Translations under genes and position numbers: made by a program | Assembly: GCA_049115955.1 (NCBI GenBank) | Contig: JAGDZJ010000020.1 | Location: 38,925 to 102,924, forward strand | From: Salinispirillum sp049115955 | Lineage (GTDB): Bacteria; Pseudomonadota; Gammaproteobacteria; Pseudomonadales; Natronospirillaceae | Direction of reading: 5' to 3' | Length of the DNA: 64,000 nucleotides | The notes under the pieces: model-generated | Seen by the model: the letters and a program-made list of their open reading frames with translations, nothing else | Told to the model about the DNA's origin: nothing | The model's database searches: none | Shown: positions 53,254 to 61,026 of the stretch, piece after piece | Position numbering within the stretch: the first letter of the stretch is position 1 | Layout: the number at the start of each line of letters is the position of its first letter

Positions 53254-53859
53254 ATGTCGCACATTGCTTTACAAAAACAAAGCAATGCTGACCTAGAGTG
53301 GAACCTGGACCTTACGGGGTCGCGTCAAGGTGCCATAGAGTTCGTCATGCATTTTGAAAGCAGGCTTTGCGTCTACAGTGCTTCAGTCGAGCAATTGTAT
53401 ACCAACTACACCATCAATTTCGCCAGCCGAGCAGACTCTCCAATGGTGATACTGCCGAATCCGTATGCCTTTCACGATACCTATAGCCATGTATCCGCCA
53501 CCGCCATACGTGACACCGGCTTATTCATCATCCCCGGAGAAACCGTGGGCAAACAAGGCTTACATCTGATATCTCGCCACAAGCAAAAGAATGTCTCGGC
53601 AGCGCCCATCCCCTTTCGTCATGCGTTGAAGAAAATACTCTCGACGCAGGACGGACAAGATCCTTTCTTACCTATTTTGGTCAAAGGCGATCTGCGTGAA
53701 TTCGACGCTCGCACGCCCTGCCTGCACCTGCATCGGCTTAAACTGTCAGAGTTAACCGCTTTGTCGGGCTTTGAGTGCCAGTCGATAAAACGCGCCATCA
53801 ACCAGAAACTGTACGTGCTATACAAATACGCTGACCGCATCAACCTGAGCCGCCGGTAA
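53254..53859 (+). CDS. Unrecognised 201-residue cytoplasmic protein
   Basis: I do not recognise a family. The protein has no signal peptide or membrane helix, is mixed alpha/beta in appearance and ends in a basic helix-rich segment (KRAINQKLYVLYKYADRINLSRR spans the last 23 residues). It has a good GGGAGG ribosome-binding site before the ATG. The 159-bp upstream gap separates it from tesB and is AT-rich, suggesting its own promoter. Its 3' end overlaps the converging alkB gene by 20 bp. Confidence 0.65.
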   Translation: MSHIALQKQSNADLEWNLDLTGSRQGAIEFVMHFESRLCVYSASVEQLYTNYTINFASRADSPMVILPNPYAFHDTYSHVSATAIRDTGLFIIPGETVGKQGLHLISRHKQKNVSAAPIPFRHALKKILSTQDGQDPFLPILVKGDLREFDARTPCLHLHRLKLSELTALSGFECQSIKRAINQKLYVLYKYADRINLSRR

Positions 53860-54427
53860 CAACAGGGATCACTTGCCGATAAGTAAGGTTAATGCGGCCC
53901 TCGGTGACACGTGCCGACTTCGGGATAGAATGCTCCCAATCGCGCTGGGTCTGCCCCCGCATCACTAACACATCACCGTGCTGCAATAAATACTCTACCT
54001 TCTCTTTTGGCTGGTCTTTACGACGCAACAAAAAGCGCCGTGGCTCCCCTAGCGACACCGAAAAAATAACAGGTTCGGTACCCAACTCAGGCTCGTTATC
54101 AGAATGCCAGCCCATACTGTGCTGACCGTGTTGATACCAGTTGCAGAGCACCGTATTCACCGGCACGCCTGCGCTCTGCCCTAATGCCTCCGCCAGACTC
54201 AGCAAGCGCGCGTCCCACGGCGTCGGGTCATAAGTACGCCCAGAGTATCGATACGGTTGCTCACCCATCCACACCTGCAGGCGTGGCTGCAGAATCGTCC
54301 GGCCAAACATATGAATCGGCTCCTGCCGCCAGGGCAAAGCCGTCACGCAGTGCTGATATAGCTGATCTGCGTCGGTAGCTGTGACATAATTTGGCCAGTA
54401 ATCAACGTCGGGAAGCAGAGCAGACAA
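53840..54427 (-). CDS. alkB: AlkB-like 2-oxoglutarate/Fe(II) dioxygenase
   Basis: A 195-residue 2OG-Fe(II) dioxygenase resembling the AlkB2/AlkB3 type, which oxidatively removes alkyl groups from DNA bases. The iron ligands are visible: the HxD pair in GWHSDNE and the distal His in DWEHSIPK. The 2-oxoglutarate-binding arginine is in RINLTYRQV. The FSVSLGEPRRFLLRRK segment fits the nucleotide-recognition region. The start is a TTG with GAGG six bases upstream; its codon shares a base with the start codon of the divergent gene. Confidence 0.86.
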   Translation of the reverse strand: MSALLPDVDYWPNYVTATDADQLYQHCVTALPWRQEPIHMFGRTILQPRLQVWMGEQPYRYSGRTYDPTPWDARLLSLAEALGQSAGVPVNTVLCNWYQHGQHSMGWHSDNEPELGTEPVIFSVSLGEPRRFLLRRKDQPKEKVEYLLQHGDVLVMRGQTQRDWEHSIPKSARVTEGRINLTYRQVIPVVTGGSG

Positions 54428-54765
54428 TGTCGACCTCAGCAGAAAGCGCCACCTTGTGGCTCAAAGAAAAGAAACCGTCTACGGACACCATAGAGCAGAT
54501 GATCACCAAATTAAACGAGCGCATTGAACATTCCGGCTGGGCAGAAGAAGAACTGCAAGGCTCTATCGAAGCGCTTGATGTGCTCGAAGCGGCGCTGCAG
54601 TCACAGGCCACAAACCCAGCCAGCACAGCAGCCGAGCCGTCGGTCAATAACACCGTAGAACTGGACACATCGCCATTAGTGAGCCACGATCATATAGCAT
54701 CTGAGCGTCCGCCTGAAGAAAAGCGTGCGCTGTTCGAACAACTGAAACAGCAACTGAAGAGCTAA
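54427..54765 (+). CDS. Small acidic helical protein, unknown
   Basis: A 112-residue protein. The N-terminal half (WLKEKKPSTDTIEQMITKLN and EELQGSIEALDVLEAALQ) looks like a helical hairpin or coiled coil; the second half is a low-complexity linker, with an amphipathic C-terminus (KRALFEQLKQQLKS). No family recognised. The ATG abuts the start of alkB, so its ribosome-binding region lies inside the 5' coding part of alkB. It lies 19 bp before moeA and probably shares its transcript. Confidence 0.65.
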   Translation: MSTSAESATLWLKEKKPSTDTIEQMITKLNERIEHSGWAEEELQGSIEALDVLEAALQSQATNPASTAAEPSVNNTVELDTSPLVSHDHIASERPPEEKRALFEQLKQQLKS

Positions 54766-54784
54766 ACCACACGAGGAATAAGTA

Positions 54785-56023
54785 ATGGACAAGCAATCGC
54801 AATCCGGCATGCTTCCTTTGCACATTGCGCTGGACCGTCTGCGCGAAGCATTGCTGCCCATTACTGAATCCGACCTCACACCGCTGGAATACATTCTTGG
54901 CCGCACGCTCGCAGAACCCGTGGTTGCGCCGATCAGCGTGCCGCCGTCAGACAACTCCGCAATGGACGGCTACGCGGGCCACGTCGACATCGCCACGGCA
55001 CCGGGCACACAGTGGCGCATCGTGGGTAAGGCACTCGCCGGAGCACCATGGGAAGGCACCCTCAATCCGGGAGAATGCGTACGCATAACCACTGGGGCCA
55101 TGCTGCCCAATAACGCCAACACCGTAGCCATTCAGGAAGACGTCACCGTTGCTGACGACGTTGTCACACTGCAAGAGACGCTGGTGCAAGGTGAACACGT
55201 AAGACCCGCAGGCGATGATGTGGTGAAAGGCGATATTGTTCTGGCATCGGGAAAAACATTAGGTGTCGCCGACATTGGCTTGTTGGCCGCCATGGGAATC
55301 GCCGAAGTCGAGGTCATCAGACCCTTACGCATCGCGCTCTTTGCCACCGGTGACGAACTCAAAGAGCCGGGAGCGACTTTGAAACCCGGTCAAATTTACG
55401 AGTCCAACCGGATTGCCCTCACGCATCTTCTAAAAAGCCTGCCCGTTGAGATCACCAACCTCGGCATCCTGCCGGACGACCCGGAACTGCTGCGCGAAAC
55501 CTTTCTCGCCGCAGCGGACTCCCACGACATTGTGATATCTACCGGTGGCGTCTCCGTTGGTGACGCCGACTACACACGTGAAATATTACAAGAAATAGGC
55601 GAGATCGCCTTTTGGAAGCTGGCCATCAAACCCGGCAAACCGGTGGCCTTTGGACGACTCAACAACGCATGGTTTTTTGGCTTACCCGGCAACCCGGTAT
55701 CCGCATTGGTAACCGCGCACCAGATTCTCCTACCCGCGTTGCGCTACATGGCAGGCCAAGAATGGCAAGAGCCTTTTCGTCTCAAGGCAGTCGCCACCAA
55801 AACATTCCGTAAGAAACCCGGACGCATGGATTTTCAGCGTGCGATCTTGACTCGAAATCATGCCGGAGACTGGGAGGCCGAACCAACGTCCGGCCAAGGA
55901 TCACATATGCTGCTGTGTTTTACGCAAGCCAATGGCTATGCCGTGATCCCGGCGGAAGATGGTGATATACCGATTGGCGGCGAGGTTACCGTAGTGCCCT
56001 TTGGTGCCGACCTGCTCGGCTAA
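54785..56023 (+). CDS. moeA: Molybdopterin molybdenumtransferase MoeA
   Basis: MoeA inserts molybdate into adenylated molybdopterin. The 412-residue protein has the domain order of the family: PPSDNSAMDGYA at the N-terminus, the TGAMLPNNANTV block, the MPT-binding domain with FATGDELKEPG, GQIYESNRI, VISTGGVSVGDADYT, the GLPGNPVSALV signature, and a C-terminal beta domain. Other molybdopterin genes are not nearby. Its stop overlaps the end of the converging ectR. Confidence 0.96.
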   Translation: MDKQSQSGMLPLHIALDRLREALLPITESDLTPLEYILGRTLAEPVVAPISVPPSDNSAMDGYAGHVDIATAPGTQWRIVGKALAGAPWEGTLNPGECVRITTGAMLPNNANTVAIQEDVTVADDVVTLQETLVQGEHVRPAGDDVVKGDIVLASGKTLGVADIGLLAAMGIAEVEVIRPLRIALFATGDELKEPGATLKPGQIYESNRIALTHLLKSLPVEITNLGILPDDPELLRETFLAAADSHDIVISTGGVSVGDADYTREILQEIGEIAFWKLAIKPGKPVAFGRLNNAWFFGLPGNPVSALVTAHQILLPALRYMAGQEWQEPFRLKAVATKTFRKKPGRMDFQRAILTRNHAGDWEAEPTSGQGSHMLLCFTQANGYAVIPAEDGDIPIGGEVTVVPFGADLLG

Positions 56024-56505
56024 TTAGGGTGACTCGTCAGATTACCCACGTCCAACACCGGCGAGGCATCCAGTTCGTGCGCATCCATTAACAGCGCCAC
56101 ACGCTGCAACGATGAAACAATCATCTGCTGCTCCCAGGTTTCCAAGCGGTCAAACCGCTCGACAAAATGTTGCTGCAACAAGCGCGGTGCATTGTTCAAC
56201 ACCTCACGCCCCTTGTCACTCAGCCACAGATTAACCTTGCGCTTATCGCGCTCATCTCGCTGCCGCATGATCAAACCGCGATGTTCCAGGCGCTCAACGA
56301 TATTGGTCACCGTCGCCTGACTCAACGACACTTCATCGGCAATTTTTGACGTGTTGTGAAAACGCTCGGAACCGATGGCGTGCATAATCAATATTTGCGC
56401 CGATGTAAGTCCGGACTCTTTGACCAAGCGGCGTGAATGCACATCCGTCGCACGGATAATCCGGCGGATGGATTCGATGACCTCAAAATGTTTCTCTTCG
56501 TTCAT
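56020..56505 (-). CDS. ectR: MarR-family regulator, EctR/CosR-like
   Basis: A 161-residue MarR-family winged-helix protein. The wing and recognition helix lie in SLSQATVTNIVERLEHRGLI and RDERDKRKVNLWLSDKG. Proteins of this type next to ectABC (EctR1, CosR) repress ectoine genes at low salt. The adjacency to ectABC makes this role likely, though a gene for a CheW-like protein lies between. It starts 10 bp after that gene, so the two are probably cotranscribed and divergent from ectA. Confidence 0.85.
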   Translation of the reverse strand: MNEEKHFEVIESIRRIIRATDVHSRRLVKESGLTSAQILIMHAIGSERFHNTSKIADEVSLSQATVTNIVERLEHRGLIMRQRDERDKRKVNLWLSDKGREVLNNAPRLLQQHFVERFDRLETWEQQMIVSSLQRVALLMDAHELDASPVLDVGNLTSHPN

Positions 56506-56515
56506 AGGCCTAACC

Positions 56516-56995
56516 TTATTCCTCGCCCGAGGGCAACAACCGCTCTAAATCCAGCGCTACATAAAGCCATGGATCGAGAAAAATAGTACCCAGTACGGCA
56601 CTGCCGTCACCGGTTTTTTCCAATTCATCAATATTGAACTGCACAATAGAACCTGTCTCGTCGACGGTCATCGCCTGCGTGCTATCGGCGCGTTCAACAA
56701 TCACAATGGACGCTTCATCCGGCGTTACGGCATTCTTGTTTGCGCTGGCTGAAGCACCACCCGCCTTCTCCAACAAAGCCGCGCCATCGTGGACAGCAAT
56801 GACCTCGCCACGCACCTCTGCTATGCCATTCACGGTTTCTGCTGCACCGGGCACGGGGGCACAACTTACATTCGGGAGCACTTCACGCACGGCTGAGAGC
56901 GACGCACAGTACCACGTATCACCGATACGCAAGCTTAACCAATCCTCCCGTACGCTGCTATTCAAACGACCACCATCTACTTCACTGCTACCCAC
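56516..56995 (-). CDS. CheW-domain protein
   Basis: A 159-residue protein with a single CheW-like domain: LSLRIGDTWYCASLSAVREVL, the VPG...VNGIAEVRGEVIAVHD core that corresponds to the usual VPGxPxxVxGVxNLRG, and the C-terminal WLYVALDLERLL. An Ala/Ser/Asn-rich insert (GGASASANKNA, about residues 79-89) interrupts the middle. CheW normally couples chemoreceptors to CheA; no receptor or kinase gene is nearby. Translation starts at GTG, preceded by AAGGTGG. It is upstream of ectR on the same strand. Confidence 0.82.
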   Translation of the reverse strand: MGSSEVDGGRLNSSVREDWLSLRIGDTWYCASLSAVREVLPNVSCAPVPGAAETVNGIAEVRGEVIAVHDGAALLEKAGGASASANKNAVTPDEASIVIVERADSTQAMTVDETGSIVQFNIDELEKTGDGSAVLGTIFLDPWLYVALDLERLLPSGEE

Positions 56996-57317
56996 ATCGC
57001 CACCTTAAACTCTCGTTCTTTATTCAATCACCGCATGCTTTTCGCTTACCGACCCGACTGCGTTGTGTGCCAAACCGGTAACACCGACACCGCAAGACCA
57101 CGGGCCTTACTCTAGCGGAACAAACTGCTTAGATCACTAAATAACACACTTATTACTAATGCCTGTAATGATATTTTTATACTCATCTGCGCAAATATTA
57201 ACCACTATGAGCGGTTTTTTCCAGCAATATCAGCCACTAGGTGCCAACAAACTAATTTGACATCTAAGTATCAGTCCATATAATTACTTTCAACACTATG
57301 AATCAAAAACAGGAAAC
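56996..57317 (+). promoter_or_regulatory. ectA upstream regulatory region
   Basis: This 322-bp gap separates the divergent cheW-like gene and ectA. It contains an almost perfect sigma70 promoter (TTGACA at 57257, 16-bp spacer, TATAAT at 57279), with an expected start near 57291 and an AGGA site before the ectA ATG. An imperfect palindrome overlaps the -35 and is described separately. The AT content rises sharply over 57120-57300. No other gene was found here. Confidence 0.7.
57251..57269. promoter_or_regulatory. Possible EctR operator over the ectA -35
   Basis: The 19-base sequence ACTAATTTGACATCTAAGT is an imperfect palindrome; 11 of 18 off-centre positions pair. MarR-family proteins bind such sites, and EctR1 of methylotrophs binds at the ectA promoter. 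Binding here would block RNA polymerase at the -35 box. The symmetry is moderate. Confidence 0.35.
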
Positions 57318-57818
57318 ATGAGCAACGACATTCGGTTCACCCCGCCCCAGGCAGAAGATGGCGCCAAGGTCTTTGACCTGATAGCCAACTGTCCGCCGCT
57401 GGACACCAATTCGCGTTACTGCAACCTTTTACAGTGCAGTCACTTTGCTGATACCTGCATCGCCGCTTGGCACGGCGATGAGATCATCGGTTTCATTTCC
57501 GGCTACATACCGCCACGCCAGCAGGACACCTATTTCCTGTGGCAAATCGCGGTCGCCGAGAGCGCACGCGGGCAGAACCTCGCCCAGCGCATGCTCGACG
57601 CCGTACTGCAACAGCCGGCGTGTGCCAAGGTCACGCAATTACAGACCACCATTACTGCCGACAACATTGCGTCGCAGCGGGTGTTCGAAAAATTGGCTGA
57701 TCGTCATGAAGCCAGCATTCATAACGAACCTTTTTTCACGCGTGATGTGCACTTTGATGGCCATCACGACACCGAATTTCTCTACACGATCGGACCTGTT
57801 AATCAGGCCAGGAGCTAA
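57318..57818 (+). CDS. ectA: L-2,4-diaminobutyrate acetyltransferase
   Basis: EctA acetylates 2,4-diaminobutyrate at the gamma-amino group, the second step of ectoine synthesis. The 166-residue GNAT-family protein shows FTPPQAEDGAKVFDLI, NSRYCNLLQCSHFADTC, FISGYIPPRQQDTYFLWQIAV and the CoA-binding ARGQNLAQRML. It lies 4 bp before ectB, in the usual ectABC order, downstream of a strong promoter. Confidence 0.97.
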   Translation: MSNDIRFTPPQAEDGAKVFDLIANCPPLDTNSRYCNLLQCSHFADTCIAAWHGDEIIGFISGYIPPRQQDTYFLWQIAVAESARGQNLAQRMLDAVLQQPACAKVTQLQTTITADNIASQRVFEKLADRHEASIHNEPFFTRDVHFDGHHDTEFLYTIGPVNQARS

Positions 57819-57822
57819 CATC

Positions 57823-59079
57823 ATGGGTATTTTTAAAGACGTAGAATCAAACGTACGTTCATACTGTCGCGGTATTCCGGCTATCTTTAAGTCGGCCAAA
57901 GGCAGTGAAATGGTCGACGAGCATGGCAACGTCTATCTCGACTTTCTGGCCGGTGCAGGCACGCTGAACTACGGACACAACAACCCCGTACTGAAGAAGG
58001 CCTTGCTGGAATACATCGAAGCAGACGGCGTGACGCACGGTTTGGACTTCCACACCGAAGCCAAAGCGGCCTTTTTGCACGCCTTCAGTGACATCATCCT
58101 GAAGCCACGCGGCCTGAACCACGCCGTTATGTTTCCTGGGCCGACCGGTACCAACGCCGTTGAAGCGGCGCTGAAGATCGCTCGTAAAGTGACGGGTCGT
58201 CACACCATTGTGTCCTTCACCAACGGCTTCCACGGCATGTCATTAGGCGCATTGGCTGCTACAGGTAATCAGCACCACCGTGGTGGCGCTGGCGTTCCTC
58301 TGCAGGGTGTATTCCGCTTGCCGTATGAAGGCTATATGGACGGACTCGACAGTCTGACCTATTTTGAAACGCTGATGGAAGACCCAAGCTCTGGCCTTGA
58401 CCACCCCGCCGCAGTTATCGTAGAGATCGTACAGGGCGAAGGTGGCTTGAACGCCGCGACCGATGAATGGTTAGTGCGTTTAGAGTCGATCTGCCGCAAG
58501 CACGACATCCTGTTGATCGCCGATGACATTCAAGCGGGCTGTGGTCGTACCGGTACCTTCTTTAGCTTTGAGCCAAGCGGTATTGAGCCAGACATCATTA
58601 CCTTGTCGAAGTCGCTGAGCGGTTACGGTTTACCGTTCGCCTTGACGCTGATTCGTCGCGAGCTAGACCAGTTTGAACCGGGTGAGCACAACGGAACATT
58701 CCGTGGTAACAACTTAGCATTCATCACGGCACGTGTGGCCCTTGAGCACTATTGGGCAGACATGGACTTCACACATGAAATCCAAGCCAAGGCGAAGCAC
58801 TTGCGCCAGCGTTTGTCTGACATGGCAGAAGGCACACCGTTGTTCTTGAAGGGCCGTGGTTTGATGTCCGGCTTGTCGTGCCCGAACGGCGACATTGCCA
58901 GTGCCATCACCTCAGACTGCCTTGAGAATGGCATGATCATCGAAACCAGTGGTCCGAACGACGAGGTTGTGAAATGCCTTGCGCCACTCACCACGACTAT
59001 GGATGAATTGAATAAGGGCTTAGACCTGTTAGAGGCGGCTATCGAGCGCCAAAATCTCAAAACCGCAGAGTCAGCTTAA
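57823..59079 (+). CDS. ectB: Diaminobutyrate--2-oxoglutarate aminotransferase
   Basis: EctB converts aspartate semialdehyde to 2,4-diaminobutyrate with glutamate as donor, the first ectoine step. The 418-residue class III aminotransferase begins GIFKDVESNVRSYCRGIP and shows GPTGTNAVEAALKIARK, ADDIQAGCGRTGTFFSFE and the PLP lysine in TLSKSLSGYGLPF. The ATG is set by the family start; the reading frame upstream is antisense to nothing and overlaps ectA only fortuitously. It is 22 bp before ectC. Confidence 0.97.
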   Translation: MGIFKDVESNVRSYCRGIPAIFKSAKGSEMVDEHGNVYLDFLAGAGTLNYGHNNPVLKKALLEYIEADGVTHGLDFHTEAKAAFLHAFSDIILKPRGLNHAVMFPGPTGTNAVEAALKIARKVTGRHTIVSFTNGFHGMSLGALAATGNQHHRGGAGVPLQGVFRLPYEGYMDGLDSLTYFETLMEDPSSGLDHPAAVIVEIVQGEGGLNAATDEWLVRLESICRKHDILLIADDIQAGCGRTGTFFSFEPSGIEPDIITLSKSLSGYGLPFALTLIRRELDQFEPGEHNGTFRGNNLAFITARVALEHYWADMDFTHEIQAKAKHLRQRLSDMAEGTPLFLKGRGLMSGLSCPNGDIASAITSDCLENGMIIETSGPNDEVVKCLAPLTTTMDELNKGLDLLEAAIERQNLKTAESA

Positions 59080-59101
59080 TTCAATTAACGGGAGATAAAA
59101 C

Positions 59102-59497
59102 ATGATCGTACGGACACTGGATGAAGCCATCAAAACCGGCCGCCAAATCAAGAGTGAAACATGGGACAGCGTGCGCCTGTCGTTGAAAGACGACAACATG
59201 GGCTTCTCGTTCCACATCACGACCATTTACACCGGCACCGAGACACCGATTCACTATCAGAATCACCTCGAAACCGTGTATTGCATCAGTGGTGAAGGCG
59301 AAGTTGAAACCGTTGCTGACGGCAAGGTTTACCCGATCAAGCCGGGCACCGTGTACATCCTTGATAAGCACGACAAGCACCTGCTGCGGGCTACCAAGGA
59401 AATGCAACTGGCGTGCGTGTTTAACCCGCCATTGCACGGCAAAGAAATACACGACGAAAACGGCGTTTATCCACTAGAAGCCGACCCGATTGATTAG
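59102..59497 (+). CDS. ectC: Ectoine synthase
   Basis: EctC cyclises N-gamma-acetyl-diaminobutyrate to ectoine. The 131-residue cupin protein starts IVRTLDEAIKTGRQIKSETW, with the iron-binding and substrate residues in HYQNHLETVYCISGEGEVE and KPGTVYILDKHDKHLL. Length fits the family (about 130). A GGGAGAT site precedes it. An intrinsic terminator follows before ask. No ectD hydroxylase is in the window. Confidence 0.97.
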   Translation: MIVRTLDEAIKTGRQIKSETWDSVRLSLKDDNMGFSFHITTIYTGTETPIHYQNHLETVYCISGEGEVETVADGKVYPIKPGTVYILDKHDKHLLRATKEMQLACVFNPPLHGKEIHDENGVYPLEADPID

Positions 59498-59505
59498 TGA
59501 TACAG

Positions 59506-59525
59506 ACGCCCTTCGGGGCGTTTTT
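59506..59525 (+). terminator. Intrinsic terminator between ectC and ask
   Basis: ACGCCC and GGGCGT form a 6-bp GC-rich stem with a UUCG tetraloop, directly followed by TTTT. The UUCG loop makes it unusually stable. It lies within the operon, so ask and the TPR gene may be expressed at a lower level than ectABC. Confidence 0.82.
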
Positions 59526-59574
59526 CACGTTAAAAAACGAATACACCAACCCCAAGGGGGAGGAAAGTAGCCCA

Positions 59575-61026
59575 ATGAGTGATACTAAAAACCCATTGCC
59601 CATCAGCGTGGAAAAGATCGGCGGCACCTCGATGAGTGACTATGCCGCCATCCGCGACAATGTAGTGATGTATGACCCGGACCATATCTATGGTCGCATT
59701 TTCGTTGTTTCAGCCTACGGCGGCATGACCGACCAACTGCTGGAACACAAGAAATCAGGCAAGCCCGGCGTATACGCCCTGTTCGCCAACGACGACTCCG
59801 ACTGGGGTTGGGGCGACGCCCTGACCGGCGTGGCACAGGCTATGTGCGACATCAACGCCAGCTTGTTCAGCGACACCCACCTGCTCCAGCAAGCCGACCA
59901 GTTCGTGCGCGAGCGCGTTGAAGGCGTGCGCAGTTGTCTGCTCGACCTACAAAGGCTGTGCAGCTACGGCCACTTCCGCTTGGACGAACACCTGCTGACC
60001 GTACGTGAATTACTGTCGTCACTGGGTGAAGCACACAGCGCCTATAACATGACGCAACTGTTGCGCACCGAAGGCTTGAACGCCCGCTTCGTCGATTTAA
60101 CCGGCTGGCGTGATGACCGCGAACTGAGCCTGAACGAGCGCATTAAAGACGCCTTCAGCAGCATCGACCTCAGCAAAGAGTTGCCCATCGTCACCGGTTA
60201 CACCTATTGCACCGAAGGCTTGATGCGCACCTTTGACCGGGGATACAGCGAAATCACCTTCTCTGCCGTTGCCTGTCAGTTGAACGTCGATGAAGCCGTT
60301 ATTCACAAAGAGTACCACCTGAGCAGCGCCGACCCGAAAGTCGTCGGTGCCGACAAAGTGGTACCCATCGGCCGTACCAACTACGACGTGGCCGACCAGC
60401 TCAGCAACCTGGGGATGGAAGCCATTCACCCAAGGGCCGCCAAGGGCATGCGCCAAATGGACATTCCATTGCGCGTAAAAAATACCTTTGAGCCAGAGCA
60501 CACCGGCACGCTGATTACGCGTGACTATATTAGTGAAAAGCCGTGCGTCGAGATCATTGCCGGTAAGCCACACTTATTGGCCATCGAGATTTTCGACCAA
60601 GACATGGTCGGTGAGCGCGCACGCTACGAAGAGCGTCTGCAAGAGCTGATCAAGCGCTTCAAATTGCGCATTCTGGGTCGCGACTCCAATGCCAACACGC
60701 TGACTATTTATGCCGATTGCAGCTTGAAACAAGCCAAACGCCTCGCGGACGCCTTTGAAGAGCGCATTCCTTCGGCGCAGATCACCTCGAAAAAGGTATC
60801 GGTTGTTTCGGCCGTCGGCAGCGATATGGAAGTAGCAGGCCTGCTGGCTCGCACCGTGCAGTCACTGGCGGACAAAAATATTAACGTACTCGCGATTCAC
60901 CAAGGCATGCGTCAGGTGGACATTCAGATTATTGTGGTTGAAGATGACTATGTGAGTGCTGTGCAAGCATTGCATGGTGCATTAATTGAACCACATAATC
61001 ATGAGTACGCCATATGCGCAGCATAA
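59575..61026 (+). CDS. ask: Ectoine-type aspartate kinase
   Basis: Ask_ect is the dedicated aspartate kinase that supplies aspartyl phosphate for ectoine while escaping feedback by lysine or threonine. The 483-residue protein starts with the kinase motif SVEKIGGTSMSDYAAIRDNV; it has VSAYGGMTDQLLEHKKSG and VTGYTYCTEGLMRTFDRGYSE, followed by two C-terminal ACT-like segments (VSVVSAVGSDMEVAGLLAR and NINVLAIHQGMRQVDIQI). The ATG at 59575 follows GGGGGAGGAAAG. Its end overlaps the start of the TPR gene by 13 bp. Confidence 0.95.
   Translation: MSDTKNPLPISVEKIGGTSMSDYAAIRDNVVMYDPDHIYGRIFVVSAYGGMTDQLLEHKKSGKPGVYALFANDDSDWGWGDALTGVAQAMCDINASLFSDTHLLQQADQFVRERVEGVRSCLLDLQRLCSYGHFRLDEHLLTVRELLSSLGEAHSAYNMTQLLRTEGLNARFVDLTGWRDDRELSLNERIKDAFSSIDLSKELPIVTGYTYCTEGLMRTFDRGYSEITFSAVACQLNVDEAVIHKEYHLSSADPKVVGADKVVPIGRTNYDVADQLSNLGMEAIHPRAAKGMRQMDIPLRVKNTFEPEHTGTLITRDYISEKPCVEIIAGKPHLLAIEIFDQDMVGERARYEERLQELIKRFKLRILGRDSNANTLTIYADCSLKQAKRLADAFEERIPSAQITSKKVSVVSAVGSDMEVAGLLARTVQSLADKNINVLAIHQGMRQVDIQIIVVEDDYVSAVQALHGALIEPHNHEYAICAA

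Noticed and set aside
57859..58233. Minus-strand open frame of 124 codons inside ectB
   Set aside because: Antisense to a conserved enzyme with no supporting start signal or similarity.
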